Assembly: GCA_041749535.1 (NCBI GenBank)
Contig: JBGTBE010000066.1
Coordinates: 1 to 64,000 of the forward strand
Direction: 5' to 3'
From: JBBQZU01 sp041749535
GTDB lineage: Bacteria; Bacteroidota; Bacteroidia; Flavobacteriales_D; Cryomorphaceae
DNA: 64,000 nt
The number at the start of each line of letters is the position of its first letter. The stretch's first letter is position 1. A program made the translations under genes and the position numbers. Under the pieces are notes generated by a model. That model searched no databases. It saw only the letters and a list, made by a program, of their open reading frames with translations, and was not told where the DNA came from. Of the stretch, positions 52,815-61,183 are shown one piece after another.

Positions 52815-54535
52815 AATCTCAGATACTGGTATCGGCGCTCATCTTGGTAGTATTAAGCATTCTTCCATTTTGTCTTATTGCACAGGAAGAACAAGGAAAT
52901 TCAGGCCAGTTTAGTGGCAATTTCCAACTTGACGGTCAGTTGTATAGGCCAGACAGTGCAATTAGTGCAGTAGTCCCGCCAGAAAAAATGGCACTTAGTG
53001 GATTTGGCAATCTGCTCTACACCTATGGAAAGCTTTCAGCTGGGGTACGGTTCGAAACGTACATTCCCGCTCCAGTAGCCTATCCGGCTGGAGCACCTTG
53101 GAGTGGTACTGGCCTAGGTTACCGATTTGCCAGATATGGAGGTGATGTTTTTGATATTACTGTAGGTAATTTCTATGAGCAGTTTGGCAGTGGAATGGTG
53201 CTCAGAACCTGGGAAGATCGTGGACTTGGTGTAGACTATTCTTTAGATGGAATAAGGGTCATAGCCAGACCATATCGTGGAGTGGCAGTTACTGCACTCT
53301 ATGGCAAGCAAAGATTCAATTTTTCGGATGGTTTTGTGAATGGTGATGGAATTGTACGAGGTGTGAATGCCGATTTGGATCTCAATGCCTTGCTTGATAC
53401 ACTTGCCAGTATTCCGGGTCAGATAATTATTGGTGGAAGTTTCGTCAGTAAATACCAAAGGAACACAAGTAGCCAATTTGATTACCCCGAGAATGTTGGT
53501 GCAGGGTCAGCCAGGTTAAAATACCTCATAGGTGGTTTTCAGTTTTCTGGAGAGTATGCCTTTACAGATGAGAATCCCAGTGCAATGAATTCTCAAATCG
53601 TACCCATACCTCCCGATCAGAATCCGGGGGTTGGACTATGGCTTCCTGGCAATGGAATAAACCTCAATGCTACTTATTCGCAGAAAGGTTTGGGTGTTTC
53701 TCTTACTGCATCTTCACTTGCCAACATGGTGTTCCAAAGTCAACGCGGTGCTGGGCCTTTTGATTCCTGGATCAATTATTTACCACCTACCAGCGTATTA
53801 CAAACGTATTTGCTTGCCCAACTTTATCCATATGCTACCCAACCCAATGGTGAAGTAGCGTATAGGGCTGATGTATTTTATCACTTTAAGAAAGACTCCC
53901 CTCTCGGTGGAAAGACAGGGCTGAAACTTGACCTGAGCGCGACCCAAATAAGCCAACCTGACATTGAAATGATCGATGATTTGGGCACAACCAGGAATGG
54001 GGCTGACATATCACTTTTCAAAAAAGGAGACACACAATACTATGCCGATTTCAATGTTAAACTCTCCAAAACCCTTTCGAAGAAATTTAAAGGAAGCCTT
54101 TTCTACATGAACATTGCATATAACAATGATGTAATTCAAGGGGCTTACAATTACGACAATGTTGCCACTCCGGGGACAGTATATGCCGACTTGGTGGTGT
54201 TTGAAGGAAACGTGAAAATAAACAGGACCAACAACTTCCGTTTCGAATTGCAAACCCTTTTCACCGATCAGCATCTTCAAGATTGGGTAGCTGTGGTTGC
54301 TGAATATACCGTGTCACCACATTGGTTTTTCTCAGCAGTAAGCCAGTATAATTATGGCAACGCCAATGATGATTTTTATAACTTCCCTGTGGGGAGCATC
54401 GGCTTTATAAAGGACAGCAGCCGCATAAGTGTGAATTATGGCAGGCAACGTGCAGGCGTGTTTTGTGTAGGTGGTATATGTCGTGTTGTACCTGCATCCA
54501 ACGGACTTTCAATCAGTATTACGAGCAGCTTTTAA
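52811..54535 (+). CDS. DUF6029-family outer-membrane protein
   Basis: 574 residues starting at GTG 52811, which overlaps the TlpA stop by four bases. It has a signal peptide (LVVLSILPFCLIAQ), then a protein full of alternating beta strands with GxxYRFARYGGDVFDITVGNFYEQFG and a final strand LSISITSSF ending in phenylalanine, as outer-membrane barrels do. I recognise it as DUF6029, a family of unknown function that I recall next to TlpA and Omp28 genes in Bacteroidota. A role with those two proteins at the outer membrane is inferred from the operon. Confidence 0.85.
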   Translation: MKSQILVSALILVVLSILPFCLIAQEEQGNSGQFSGNFQLDGQLYRPDSAISAVVPPEKMALSGFGNLLYTYGKLSAGVRFETYIPAPVAYPAGAPWSGTGLGYRFARYGGDVFDITVGNFYEQFGSGMVLRTWEDRGLGVDYSLDGIRVIARPYRGVAVTALYGKQRFNFSDGFVNGDGIVRGVNADLDLNALLDTLASIPGQIIIGGSFVSKYQRNTSSQFDYPENVGAGSARLKYLIGGFQFSGEYAFTDENPSAMNSQIVPIPPDQNPGVGLWLPGNGINLNATYSQKGLGVSLTASSLANMVFQSQRGAGPFDSWINYLPPTSVLQTYLLAQLYPYATQPNGEVAYRADVFYHFKKDSPLGGKTGLKLDLSATQISQPDIEMIDDLGTTRNGADISLFKKGDTQYYADFNVKLSKTLSKKFKGSLFYMNIAYNNDVIQGAYNYDNVATPGTVYADLVVFEGNVKINRTNNFRFELQTLFTDQHLQDWVAVVAEYTVSPHWFFSAVSQYNYGNANDDFYNFPVGSIGFIKDSSRISVNYGRQRAGVFCVGGICRVVPASNGLSISITSSF

Positions 54536-54544
54536 TTCTGTGCT

Positions 54545-55459
54545 ATGTTTATCTACTCCAAATCTTCATTTAATTTATTGACCATTCTGATGGCAGCAAT
54601 GCTCTTCTTTAGCTGCACAGATGATACAGAGTGCTACCACGAAGATAAGCGCCTTTGCGATCCGAACTATGTGCCACCTGTGACTGGAATCATTCCTTTT
54701 GATGAAGATCTCACAGGATATTCTGAGAAGTTTCTTTTGGAAGAATTTACAGGGTTCTTGTGCACCAACTGCCCAACTGCTACTGCAACCGCAAAGGAGT
54801 TGAGGGAGACTTATCCCGGAAGGCTTACAGTTATCGCAGTGCATTGTACTCCATTTTTTGCAGCGCCATTGACCACCAATCCTGATCAACCATTTTACCT
54901 GGATTTCAGGACTGTAGAAGGGGAAGCACTGTACGAGTATTATTTGCCACCCGGTCTTCCTGATGGTGTCATAAACCGAGGGGGACGCGATGACTTGCCT
55001 ACCATTACCTACCCATATTGGACAGATGAGCTGGAAGGTCTTATGGCTGACAATAGCCCTGAAGTGTATGTTAAGATTAGCGATTTGATTCTGAATGAGG
55101 ACAGTACTGAGCTAACTGGGCAGATTGTTGTAAAGCCTCTAACTGCTGTTACTGAAAGTTACAATATCAACTTCTCACTGATTGAATTCGGAATTGAAGA
55201 GGCTCAAAAGGCTCCGGGCGGTGAAACTTTGTATGACTATAAACACGACTTTGTGTTTCGCGCTGCAAGCAACGGCCCGTGGGGTACGTTTGCTTATGAC
55301 CAACAACTTTTGCTCGATCCTGATCAGGCCCTGGGATTTGAACTTAAAATTCAAATAAATGAAGAATGGATTTTGTCAAACTGCGAAGCTGTGGTATATG
55401 TTTCCAGAGAAAGTGACCGGAAGGTTGTGCAGGTTGAAGAGAAAGAATTGTTTGAGTAG
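54545..55459 (+). CDS. Omp28-type outer-membrane lipoprotein with CxxC
   Basis: 304 residues with a lipoprotein signal (lipobox FFSC, cysteine near residue 24), then a thioredoxin-like Omp28 domain with CTNC in EEFTGFLCTNCPTATATA near residue 75 and GLPDGVINRGG, the loop equivalent to the cis-proline region. It ends with a beta-rich half. It is related to the second half of the secreted Omp28-type protein at 50359, so this cluster holds two versions: one lipidated and one sorted by type IX. It begins nine bases after the DUF6029 gene. Confidence 0.9.
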   Translation: MFIYSKSSFNLLTILMAAMLFFSCTDDTECYHEDKRLCDPNYVPPVTGIIPFDEDLTGYSEKFLLEEFTGFLCTNCPTATATAKELRETYPGRLTVIAVHCTPFFAAPLTTNPDQPFYLDFRTVEGEALYEYYLPPGLPDGVINRGGRDDLPTITYPYWTDELEGLMADNSPEVYVKISDLILNEDSTELTGQIVVKPLTAVTESYNINFSLIEFGIEEAQKAPGGETLYDYKHDFVFRAASNGPWGTFAYDQQLLLDPDQALGFELKIQINEEWILSNCEAVVYVSRESDRKVVQVEEKELFE

Positions 55460-56069
55460 ATCACTTTTCATCTTGTTGATTTCATTCTCAGCGAATGGCG
55501 CTGTTATAGGTCAGCAATCGGATTTGAACACATTCTTCTTTCAGGCTGGGATGTCAGCAAGCACCATACAAAACTCATCTGGATCAGGTTTCGAAAAGCT
55601 CAATATTAAGGCTGGCTTAGGGTATTCCATTCCACTGGAGAATTCGTGGGGAATTTCTACTGAGCTCAGTGTAGTGCAGAAAGGGGTGCGTGATCTTCCT
55701 GATGGAGCTTCGGCGGTGGTGGCGCAGTACCGGGCCGATTTGTGGTATTTGCAGATGGCCGGATTGTGCACTTACCGGATTGGGGAAGATTTTTCAGTAC
55801 TATTGGGTCCGGCTGTTGGCTATCTGATGGCCAGCAACGAAGAAGATTATAATGGTAAGATTCCGGATGATAGAGCCACCGATTACACTTCATTCGAACT
55901 TTCAGTGATAGCTTCATTTAAATATCATATTACCGAGAAGATGGCCTTTTCAATTTGGATAGACCAAAGTATTTTGCCTGTAATAAACACTGGTCTCGAA
56001 GACAATAGCTTACAAGGCGTTAGGCAATACAACACAGTTGCAGGAGGTTCAGTGATTGTCGGATTCTAA
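55452..56069 (+). CDS. Small outer-membrane beta-barrel protein (PorT-like fold)
   Basis: About 205 residues from a TTG at 55452 that overlaps the Omp28 stop by eight bases. That start gives a proper signal peptide (SLFILLISFSANGAVIGQQ), whereas the upstream ATG at 55359 lies deep inside the Omp28 gene. The mature part looks like an eight-stranded barrel of the PorT/OmpA-like group: FFFQAGMSAST, AGLGYSIPLENSWGISTELSVVQ, LLGPAVGYL and a last strand AGGSVIVGF ending in phenylalanine. No ligand is known. Confidence 0.8.
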   Translation: MSRSLFILLISFSANGAVIGQQSDLNTFFFQAGMSASTIQNSSGSGFEKLNIKAGLGYSIPLENSWGISTELSVVQKGVRDLPDGASAVVAQYRADLWYLQMAGLCTYRIGEDFSVLLGPAVGYLMASNEEDYNGKIPDDRATDYTSFELSVIASFKYHITEKMAFSIWIDQSILPVINTGLEDNSLQGVRQYNTVAGGSVIVGF

Positions 56070-56220
56070 TTTTCTATCAGGTCAAATAGACGCCGCCGAC
56101 AGCACACAGATTGGGTATATCGAAAAAAAGTGTTAATCAGTCGAAAGTGGTTAAAATACTCCATAGAGATCTGCGTTAATTTCATACCTTGAAACCACTT
56201 TACTGAACTCCTAATTTGCA

Positions 56221-56430
56221 ATGAACATGTTGGAACTTAGCAAGCAAATCCTCCAAAAGGTGAGCTTCGACCGAAAATTATTTAAGAAGGAGCTTAGAAA
56301 ATCGCTCCGTTGGATTAAGCCTCAGGAACAACTTCAGTTAAAAGCTTGGTGTCTTACCACCTTTGGTACAGTCTACCATGACGTGATCCTTGAAGTTTTT
56401 GAAAACACAAACTTAGGCGCCTCATTTTGA
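56221..56430 (+). CDS. Small conserved-looking protein, function unknown
   Basis: 69 residues, basic and probably helical (LELSKQILQKVSFDRKLFKKELRKSLRWI, split here for length as two helices), then KAWCLTTFGTVYHDVI. No signal or membrane segment. I believe similar about 70-residue proteins occur in other Flavobacteriales, but I cannot name a family. It has its own gap on both sides, and its stop codon is inside the terminator hairpin that follows, so the gene and terminator are tightly fitted. Likely a real gene. Confidence 0.7.
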   Translation: MNMLELSKQILQKVSFDRKLFKKELRKSLRWIKPQEQLQLKAWCLTTFGTVYHDVILEVFENTNLGASF

Positions 56431-56443
56431 GGCGTTTTTTTTT
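56418..56443 (+). terminator. Terminator overlapping the end of the small gene
   Basis: CGCCTC (56418-56423), a 5-base loop, GAGGCG (56429-56434) and a run of nine T. The TGA stop of the upstream gene (56428-56430) is part of the hairpin. The 150 bases after it hold no gene. Confidence 0.85.
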
Positions 56444-56586
56444 AAACATGCCATTTAACTGACATACAGGTTTTATCTATCAATCAAGTTCTGATTACTT
56501 CATATTCTCTTAGCCCCTGCATGGGATGTAGTAATTCGAATCATTCCTAGTAAATAGTCGGAGCCTTACCACCTGATTTAAAAGGT

Positions 56587-56594
56587 TATTTTCG
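56587..56594 (+). promoter_or_regulatory. -7 box of the epimerase gene, predicted leaderless
   Basis: TATTTTCG followed by CCCC; the GTG start at 56599 is only four bases beyond, so transcription should start at or near it. The -33 element is weak (CCTT at the expected place). Confidence 0.4.
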
Positions 56595-56598
56595 CCCC

Positions 56599-57600
56599 GT
56601 GATTTTGGTTACTGGCAGCACAGGAATTGTAGGGACGCGTTTGGTGTTCGACATGCTTCGCAAAGGCAAGACGGTGCGCGCTATGCGCCGAGATGGCAGC
56701 GATCTAGAATTCATGCGAACTGTATTCAGATTTTATGACCCTGATCAGGGTGATTCTCTTTTCGAAAAATTAGAATGGGTTCAAGGAGATCTTACTGATA
56801 TTTTTTCGCTTGAAGAGGCCATGAAAGGGGTACAAACTGTTTATCATGCAGCAGCATTGGTATCCTACGCTGCAGGCGATGCGAAAAAGTTGATAGAACT
56901 TAATGGAGAAGGAACGGCAAATGTGGTGAATGCCGCCTTGGATGCTGGAATTAATAAATTTTGCCATATAAGTTCTGTTGCAGCACTGGGCAGGCCAGCC
57001 AACGGCTCCCCGGCTACAGAGAAAAATTGGTGGAAGAAATCTACTAATGGAAGTGTGTATGGATTGAGCAAGTACATGGCAGAGCGTGAAGTGTGGAGGG
57101 GCGCTTCAGAAGGTCTGCCAACAGTTATTGTGAATCCTGCCATAGTGTTGGGTCCAGCCAAATCGGATCAAAGCAGCGGAATGCTGATGGCACTTCTCCG
57201 CAAGGGTGTACCCTATTTTCCGAAAGGGAGCGCAGGATATGTGGATGTGCGGGATGTCAGTGCCATGGCCATCGATCTGATGGATTCTGAAATCAGCAAT
57301 GAAAGATTTATTCTTTGTTCTGAAACTGAGTCATTCCGTAACATGCTCAACATGTCTGCGGCCATTTATGGAAATAAGAAACCGACCTTTGCCATACATC
57401 CCTGGATGCTCTCAATTGTGTGGAGGCTTGCCTGGTTTGGGTTGCTTATTTCAGGAGCTCAGCCTCGAATCACCAAGGAGACTGCAAGAAGTTCATCCTT
57501 GGAAAGCCGTTACGAGAATGAAAAGATAAAAGCGGCTTTGGGAAGAGACTTTATTAAGACCCAAGTTTCGCTCGAATATTACTCTGGGTTTTATCAGTAG
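56599..57600 (+). CDS. NAD-dependent epimerase/dehydratase family protein
   Basis: 333 residues from a GTG start. It is an extended short-chain dehydrogenase: VTGSTGIVGTRLV binds NAD(P), the catalytic pair is in YGLSKYMAE, and the serine lies in HISSVAALG. It resembles the 3-beta-hydroxysteroid dehydrogenase/dihydroflavonol reductase branch; the substrate is unknown. Its last 47 bases overlap, on the opposite strand, the end of the DUF4296 gene. It is the plus-strand member of a block that recurs in Flavobacteriales with DUF4296, dihydroorotase and a mannosyltransferase. Confidence 0.92.
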   Translation: MILVTGSTGIVGTRLVFDMLRKGKTVRAMRRDGSDLEFMRTVFRFYDPDQGDSLFEKLEWVQGDLTDIFSLEEAMKGVQTVYHAAALVSYAAGDAKKLIELNGEGTANVVNAALDAGINKFCHISSVAALGRPANGSPATEKNWWKKSTNGSVYGLSKYMAEREVWRGASEGLPTVIVNPAIVLGPAKSDQSSGMLMALLRKGVPYFPKGSAGYVDVRDVSAMAIDLMDSEISNERFILCSETESFRNMLNMSAAIYGNKKPTFAIHPWMLSIVWRLAWFGLLISGAQPRITKETARSSSLESRYENEKIKAALGRDFIKTQVSLEYYSGFYQ

Positions 57601-57991
57601 TATCGGGAAGTTGCTTGTACTTCTCCTTCTGATCATCGGTGAATGATTGCTTTATTTCAGCTTCCAGCTTGCTCAGACTATCAAGAACTGTTTCAAATAT
57701 CGCTTCCATCGCTACGGGATTTTCTCTGTACCATGTATAGGTTTTCAGGAAATCATCCTTAGATACAGCGTGCTTTTCAAATACAAATGAATATGATTCA
57801 CCGGTGCCACTACTTGCAAATCTATTGCCCGAAGCTTTCTGGGTTTTCATACCTTCAGCTATCTGAACGTCAATCATTACTGCAGTGAAAACTTTGGGAC
57901 TAAGCAAGTCAGATGGCATTTCTTGCTTTGGCTCACTGCAGCTAGTGAGTATGAACAGCACCAAAGACCAAGAGAGCATACTTTTTTTCAT
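57554..57991 (-). CDS. DUF4296 lipoprotein
   Basis: 145 residues with a lipoprotein signal (FILTSCSEPK, cysteine near residue 18) and a helical DUF4296 domain (LSPKVFTAVMIDVQIAEGM, FLKTYTWYRENPVAMEAIFETVLDSL). The function is unknown; the domain is confined to Bacteroidota as far as I know. It starts within the dihydroorotase stop (4-base overlap), so the two are coupled, and it ends inside the opposite-strand epimerase gene. Confidence 0.9.
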   Translation of the reverse strand: MKKSMLSWSLVLFILTSCSEPKQEMPSDLLSPKVFTAVMIDVQIAEGMKTQKASGNRFASSGTGESYSFVFEKHAVSKDDFLKTYTWYRENPVAMEAIFETVLDSLSKLEAEIKQSFTDDQKEKYKQLPDTTDKTQSNIRAKLGS

Positions 57992-59328
57992 CGGCTAAAA
58001 GAAAGTCTTTCACCTCGTGTCCCTTCAACAATTTTGCCATCCTTCCACGCCCACTTTCCATTTACCATGGTGGCTGTTACTGACGACTTAAAAGTATGGC
58101 CTTCAAAAGGACTCCACCCACATTTGTAAAGTAGATTTTGCCTATTAACTTCGGTAGGTTCGCTGAGATCTACAAGAACCAAATCAGCTTTATACCCTTC
58201 CCGAATAAAACCTCTGCCTTCTATCTGGAATAGTGTGGCCACATTGTGACTCGTTTTCTCAACAATGGTTTCAAGGCTAAAAACACCGCTATGGTACAAA
58301 TCGAGCAGTGCTGGAAGCGAATGCTGTACCAATGGACCACCACTCGGCGCGTTGCCATAATCTTTCATTTTCTCTTCAAGCGTATGTGGTGCGTGGTCGG
58401 TTGCTATTACGTCTATGTGTTTTAGATTAATTCCAAGTCTGATGGCATCTCGGTCGCCGGCAGATTTTACAGCAGGATTCCATTTAATAAGATTTCCCTT
58501 TGTCTCATAATCAATATCGGTAAACCAAAGGTGATGCACACATGCTTCAGCTGTGATTTTTTTCTCAGAAAGAGGGATGTCATTTCTAAAAAGACCTACT
58601 TCGCGTGCTGTCGAAATATGAAGTATGTGGAGTTGAGTTCCGTATTTTGATGCAAGCTCAGCCGCAAACGAAGAGCTTCGGTAACAGGCCTCTTCAGAGC
58701 GAATGAGCGGGTGATGTACCGCCCTGAGGTGCTCACCAATAAGGGCGCGGTAATATTTAGAATTTTCAGAAATGGTTTGTTCGTCTTCGCAGTGCACTGC
58801 AACAATGGTGGGGCTTTCTTTAAATATTCCTTCCAGCGTTTCCCTTTTGTCCACAAGCATATTGCCAGTAGAAGAACCCATAAATATTTTTACACCACAC
58901 ACCCGTTTAGGGTCCGTTTTCAGGACTTCACCCAGGTTGTCATTGCTTGCACCCATAAAGAATGAGTAGTTTGCAGGAGATACTTCGGCAGCCCTCTGGT
59001 ATTTTTCTTCGAGCAGCTGCTGTGTGAGTGTATTCGGGACAGTATTTGGCATTTCCATAAAGCTGGTGATGCCACCTGCCACTGCAGCGCGTGTCTCAGA
59101 AGTGAGATCGGCCTTGTGGGTAAGGCCTGGCTCACGAAAATGCACTTGATCATCTATTAAACCTGGAAGCAAGTAGAGACCTCGTGCGTCTATGAGTTCT
59201 TCAATACCACCAGAGGGAGAAATATTATCGGCAATGGAATGAATAAGTCCATTTTTTATAAGCAAGTCAGCCTTTCGGCGCGACCCTTCGTTTACCAAAA
59301 TGGCTCCCTTTATTAACGTGCTTCCCAT
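57988..59328 (-). CDS. pyrC: Dihydroorotase
   Basis: A 446-residue metal-dependent amidohydrolase of pyrimidine synthesis that closes carbamoyl-aspartate to dihydroorotate. Conserved parts: LPGLIDDQVHFREPGLTHK near residue 55, MEMPNT, GVKIFMGSSTGNML, VHCEDE, LHILHIST, and the catalytic aspartate in VIATDHAPHTLEEK. The first metal-binding motif is QVH where most class I enzymes have HVH; I recall the same glutamine in Bacteroidota dihydroorotases. It overlaps the mannosyltransferase stop by 16 bases and is probably co-transcribed. Confidence 0.95.
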   Translation of the reverse strand: MGSTLIKGAILVNEGSRRKADLLIKNGLIHSIADNISPSGGIEELIDARGLYLLPGLIDDQVHFREPGLTHKADLTSETRAAVAGGITSFMEMPNTVPNTLTQQLLEEKYQRAAEVSPANYSFFMGASNDNLGEVLKTDPKRVCGVKIFMGSSTGNMLVDKRETLEGIFKESPTIVAVHCEDEQTISENSKYYRALIGEHLRAVHHPLIRSEEACYRSSSFAAELASKYGTQLHILHISTAREVGLFRNDIPLSEKKITAEACVHHLWFTDIDYETKGNLIKWNPAVKSAGDRDAIRLGINLKHIDVIATDHAPHTLEEKMKDYGNAPSGGPLVQHSLPALLDLYHSGVFSLETIVEKTSHNVATLFQIEGRGFIREGYKADLVLVDLSEPTEVNRQNLLYKCGWSPFEGHTFKSSVTATMVNGKWAWKDGKIVEGTRGERLSFSR

Positions 59329-60041
59329 GAGCTCCTTTTAAACCTCATTTTTAATACTCCCAAAAAGGCTTCCTTAAATATAGACATGCTCATTTTACTT
59401 TGTCCTCTCGTTCTATCTCTAAATGTGATAGGTACCTCGATCAGCTTAAACTTATTTCGCACCGCTGCATACTTCATCTGTATTTGGAAGGCATAGCCTA
59501 CAAATTCTACTGCATCTAAATTTAAAGTTTCCAGCACCGATCTGTGATAGCATACAAAACCTGCAGTTGCATCCTTCAGTCTAACCCATAGTACAAGCTG
59601 CACATAGATGGATGCAAAGTACGAAATGAGCACGCGGCCAAATGGCCAGTTTTCCACTTTACCACCTTTTACATAACGTGAACCTACGCTAACGTTGGCT
59701 CCTTCGTGAACGCATGCATTAAGCAATCTTATAAGGTCTGATGGTTGGTGTGAAAAATCGGCGTCCATCTCAAATATATATTCGTAACCCATACCGAGAC
59801 ACTTGCGAAAGCCTGCGATGTACGCAGTGCCCAGTCCCAGCTTTTCGCTCCTTTCGAGCAGGTGCAGTCTATCGGGAAGTTTTGATTGCATTTGGGCTAC
59901 AATTTGCCCAGTGCCATCGGGTGAATTGTCATCGACTACCAGGATGTCAAAAGCATAATCCTGACCCACCACAGCTTCAATGATGCGCGCTATGTTCTCC
60001 TTCTCATTGTAGGTGGGGATAATGACAACGGATTTATACAA
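59313..60041 (-). CDS. Polyprenol monophosphomannose synthase (GT2)
   Basis: 242 residues. This GT2 family enzyme moves mannose (or a similar sugar) from a nucleotide donor to a polyprenyl phosphate for use outside the membrane. VIIPTYNEKENIARIIEAV opens the fold, DDNSPDGTG and FEMDADFSHQP hold the donor and metal-binding aspartates, and SRYVKGG and ATAGFVCYHRSVLE match the DPM1 group. It has no C-terminal membrane helices, as in stand-alone Dpm1. It is first in the minus-strand operon with pyrC and the DUF4296 gene. Confidence 0.93.
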   Translation of the reverse strand: MYKSVVIIPTYNEKENIARIIEAVVGQDYAFDILVVDDNSPDGTGQIVAQMQSKLPDRLHLLERSEKLGLGTAYIAGFRKCLGMGYEYIFEMDADFSHQPSDLIRLLNACVHEGANVSVGSRYVKGGKVENWPFGRVLISYFASIYVQLVLWVRLKDATAGFVCYHRSVLETLNLDAVEFVGYAFQIQMKYAAVRNKFKLIEVPITFRDRTRGQSKMSMSIFKEAFLGVLKMRFKRSSWEAR

Positions 60042-60061
60042 ATGGGTAAATTTTGGGCTAA

Positions 60062-60259
60062 GATAGCTTAATTGAATGCATAGACCGGAATGCCAGAGAA
60101 AGGTTTGTATTCCTTAACAAGTTAATGATAGCGGACTTTGGGTACCGTGAATTTGTGGGTTCGAAGGGTGTGCGTTTGATGTGCTTTGAAGATTGTGAGA
60201 TCCATCTTATTGCATTTTTACCAGCAGAGCAAGATGTGGCTATTGCAGAAATTGGGTAG
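60062..60259 (+). pseudogene. Probable relic of a VOC (glyoxalase-fold) gene
   Basis: Between the mannosyltransferase and hydrolase genes, the plus strand has an open frame of 65 codons (from after the stop at 60059-60061 to TAG at 60257-60259). It has protein-like content; an ATG lies at 60125. Its end, FVGSKGVRLMCFEDCEIHLI, resembles the strand pattern and metal-binding EIHLI of VOC proteins. A whole VOC domain needs about 120 residues, so this would be a fragment. Only weak resemblance supports it. From 60260 to 60337 nothing else is seen. Confidence 0.3.
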
Positions 60260-60337
60260 CCCCTTCCAAGTGGTATTGGCGGCAAACACGTGCCTTTTAT
60301 TTGTCCATAGTTCGGCTTGTGGCCGATCCTAAATAAG

Positions 60338-60365
60338 AAAAGGGTTGACCTTTGTCAACCCTTTT
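60338..60365. terminator. Strong bidirectional terminator
   Basis: AAAAGGGTTGAC (60338-60349) pairs perfectly with GTCAACCCTTTT (60354-60365) around a 4-base loop. The hydrolase gene ends 60 bases to the right on the minus strand, so this terminates the pdxJ-hydrolase transcript, and it can work from both sides. Confidence 0.85.
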
Positions 60366-60424
60366 CCCTTAATCACCAATTAAACCTTATTAATGAAATC
60401 CTGCGACTATTACGCTGCTATCAT

Positions 60425-61183
60425 CTATCCGGTTACATAGTTCAATAATAATTTGAGGAAAGTTTGTGGATCTTCAGCGTGAAGCCAGTGACCAGAATCC
60501 ATATCCGAGAAAGTTGCATTTGGGAAAATTCTTGTAATATTTTCTTTATCCCCATCGAGTATGTAATTTGATTTTGTGCCCCTTATAAAGTGAGCGGGCA
60601 CATCACAGGTTACTTCAGGTATTTCCATTAGTATTTCATCTATTTTCGATTCCAGAACCTCAGCATTCATGCGCCATGCGAAAGTGTTACTGTCTGTACG
60701 ATATAAGCTCTTTAAGATAAACTGTCTAACACCTGGCTCTGGTATAAATGGCAGTATTTGATCTTCAGCTTCGGCGCGCGATGAGATCTCTTTTAGATTT
60801 ACAGCATTTAAGGCATCAAATATTGGTTGGTGGTGAGGTTGATAGCGTTTGATGCCCATGTCAGCAACAATTAACTTACTTACCTTTTCAGGATAAAGCT
60901 GTGCAAACCTCATTGCTGTCTTGCCACCCATGGAGTGTCCGAGCACAACCGTATTGTCTATGCCCTCGTCGTTCATGAAACCAAAGAGATCAGCTGCCAT
61001 CAGGTCATAGCTCATCTCATTGCTGTGGGGAGAGCGACCATGATTGCGCTGGTCTATTATATAAACTGAAAAGTTTTGGGCCAACTTTTTTGCTAGGGTG
61101 GCCCAGTTATCAGAAGAACCAAAGAGACCGTGAAGTATGATGATATGTGGTCCGCTTCCGTAATGGTTGTATGCAAGTTTCAT
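60425..61183 (-). CDS. Alpha/beta hydrolase (YbfF-like)
   Basis: 252 residues, cytosolic. Alpha/beta hydrolase fold with the oxyanion region HGLFGSSDNWATLAKKLA (residues 18-35), the nucleophile elbow GHSMGGKTAM (serine near residue 95), DQRNHGRS, and the catalytic histidine in SGHWLHAEDP near the end. It resembles E. coli YbfF, an esterase acting on acyl-CoA and short esters; the natural substrate is unknown. Its start overlaps the pdxJ stop by four bases. Confidence 0.92.
   Translation of the reverse strand: MKLAYNHYGSGPHIIILHGLFGSSDNWATLAKKLAQNFSVYIIDQRNHGRSPHSNEMSYDLMAADLFGFMNDEGIDNTVVLGHSMGGKTAMRFAQLYPEKVSKLIVADMGIKRYQPHHQPIFDALNAVNLKEISSRAEAEDQILPFIPEPGVRQFILKSLYRTDSNTFAWRMNAEVLESKIDEILMEIPEVTCDVPAHFIRGTKSNYILDGDKENITRIFPNATFSDMDSGHWLHAEDPQTFLKLLLNYVTG

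Noticed and set aside
55359..55451. Upstream ATG for the small barrel protein at 55452
   Set aside because: It would overlap the Omp28 gene by about 100 bases and place 31 charged residues before a good signal peptide.
60058..60285. 75-codon open frame on the minus strand in the gap before the mannosyltransferase
   Set aside because: Its composition is random-like, whereas the opposite strand has the more protein-like frame; no promoter leads to it.
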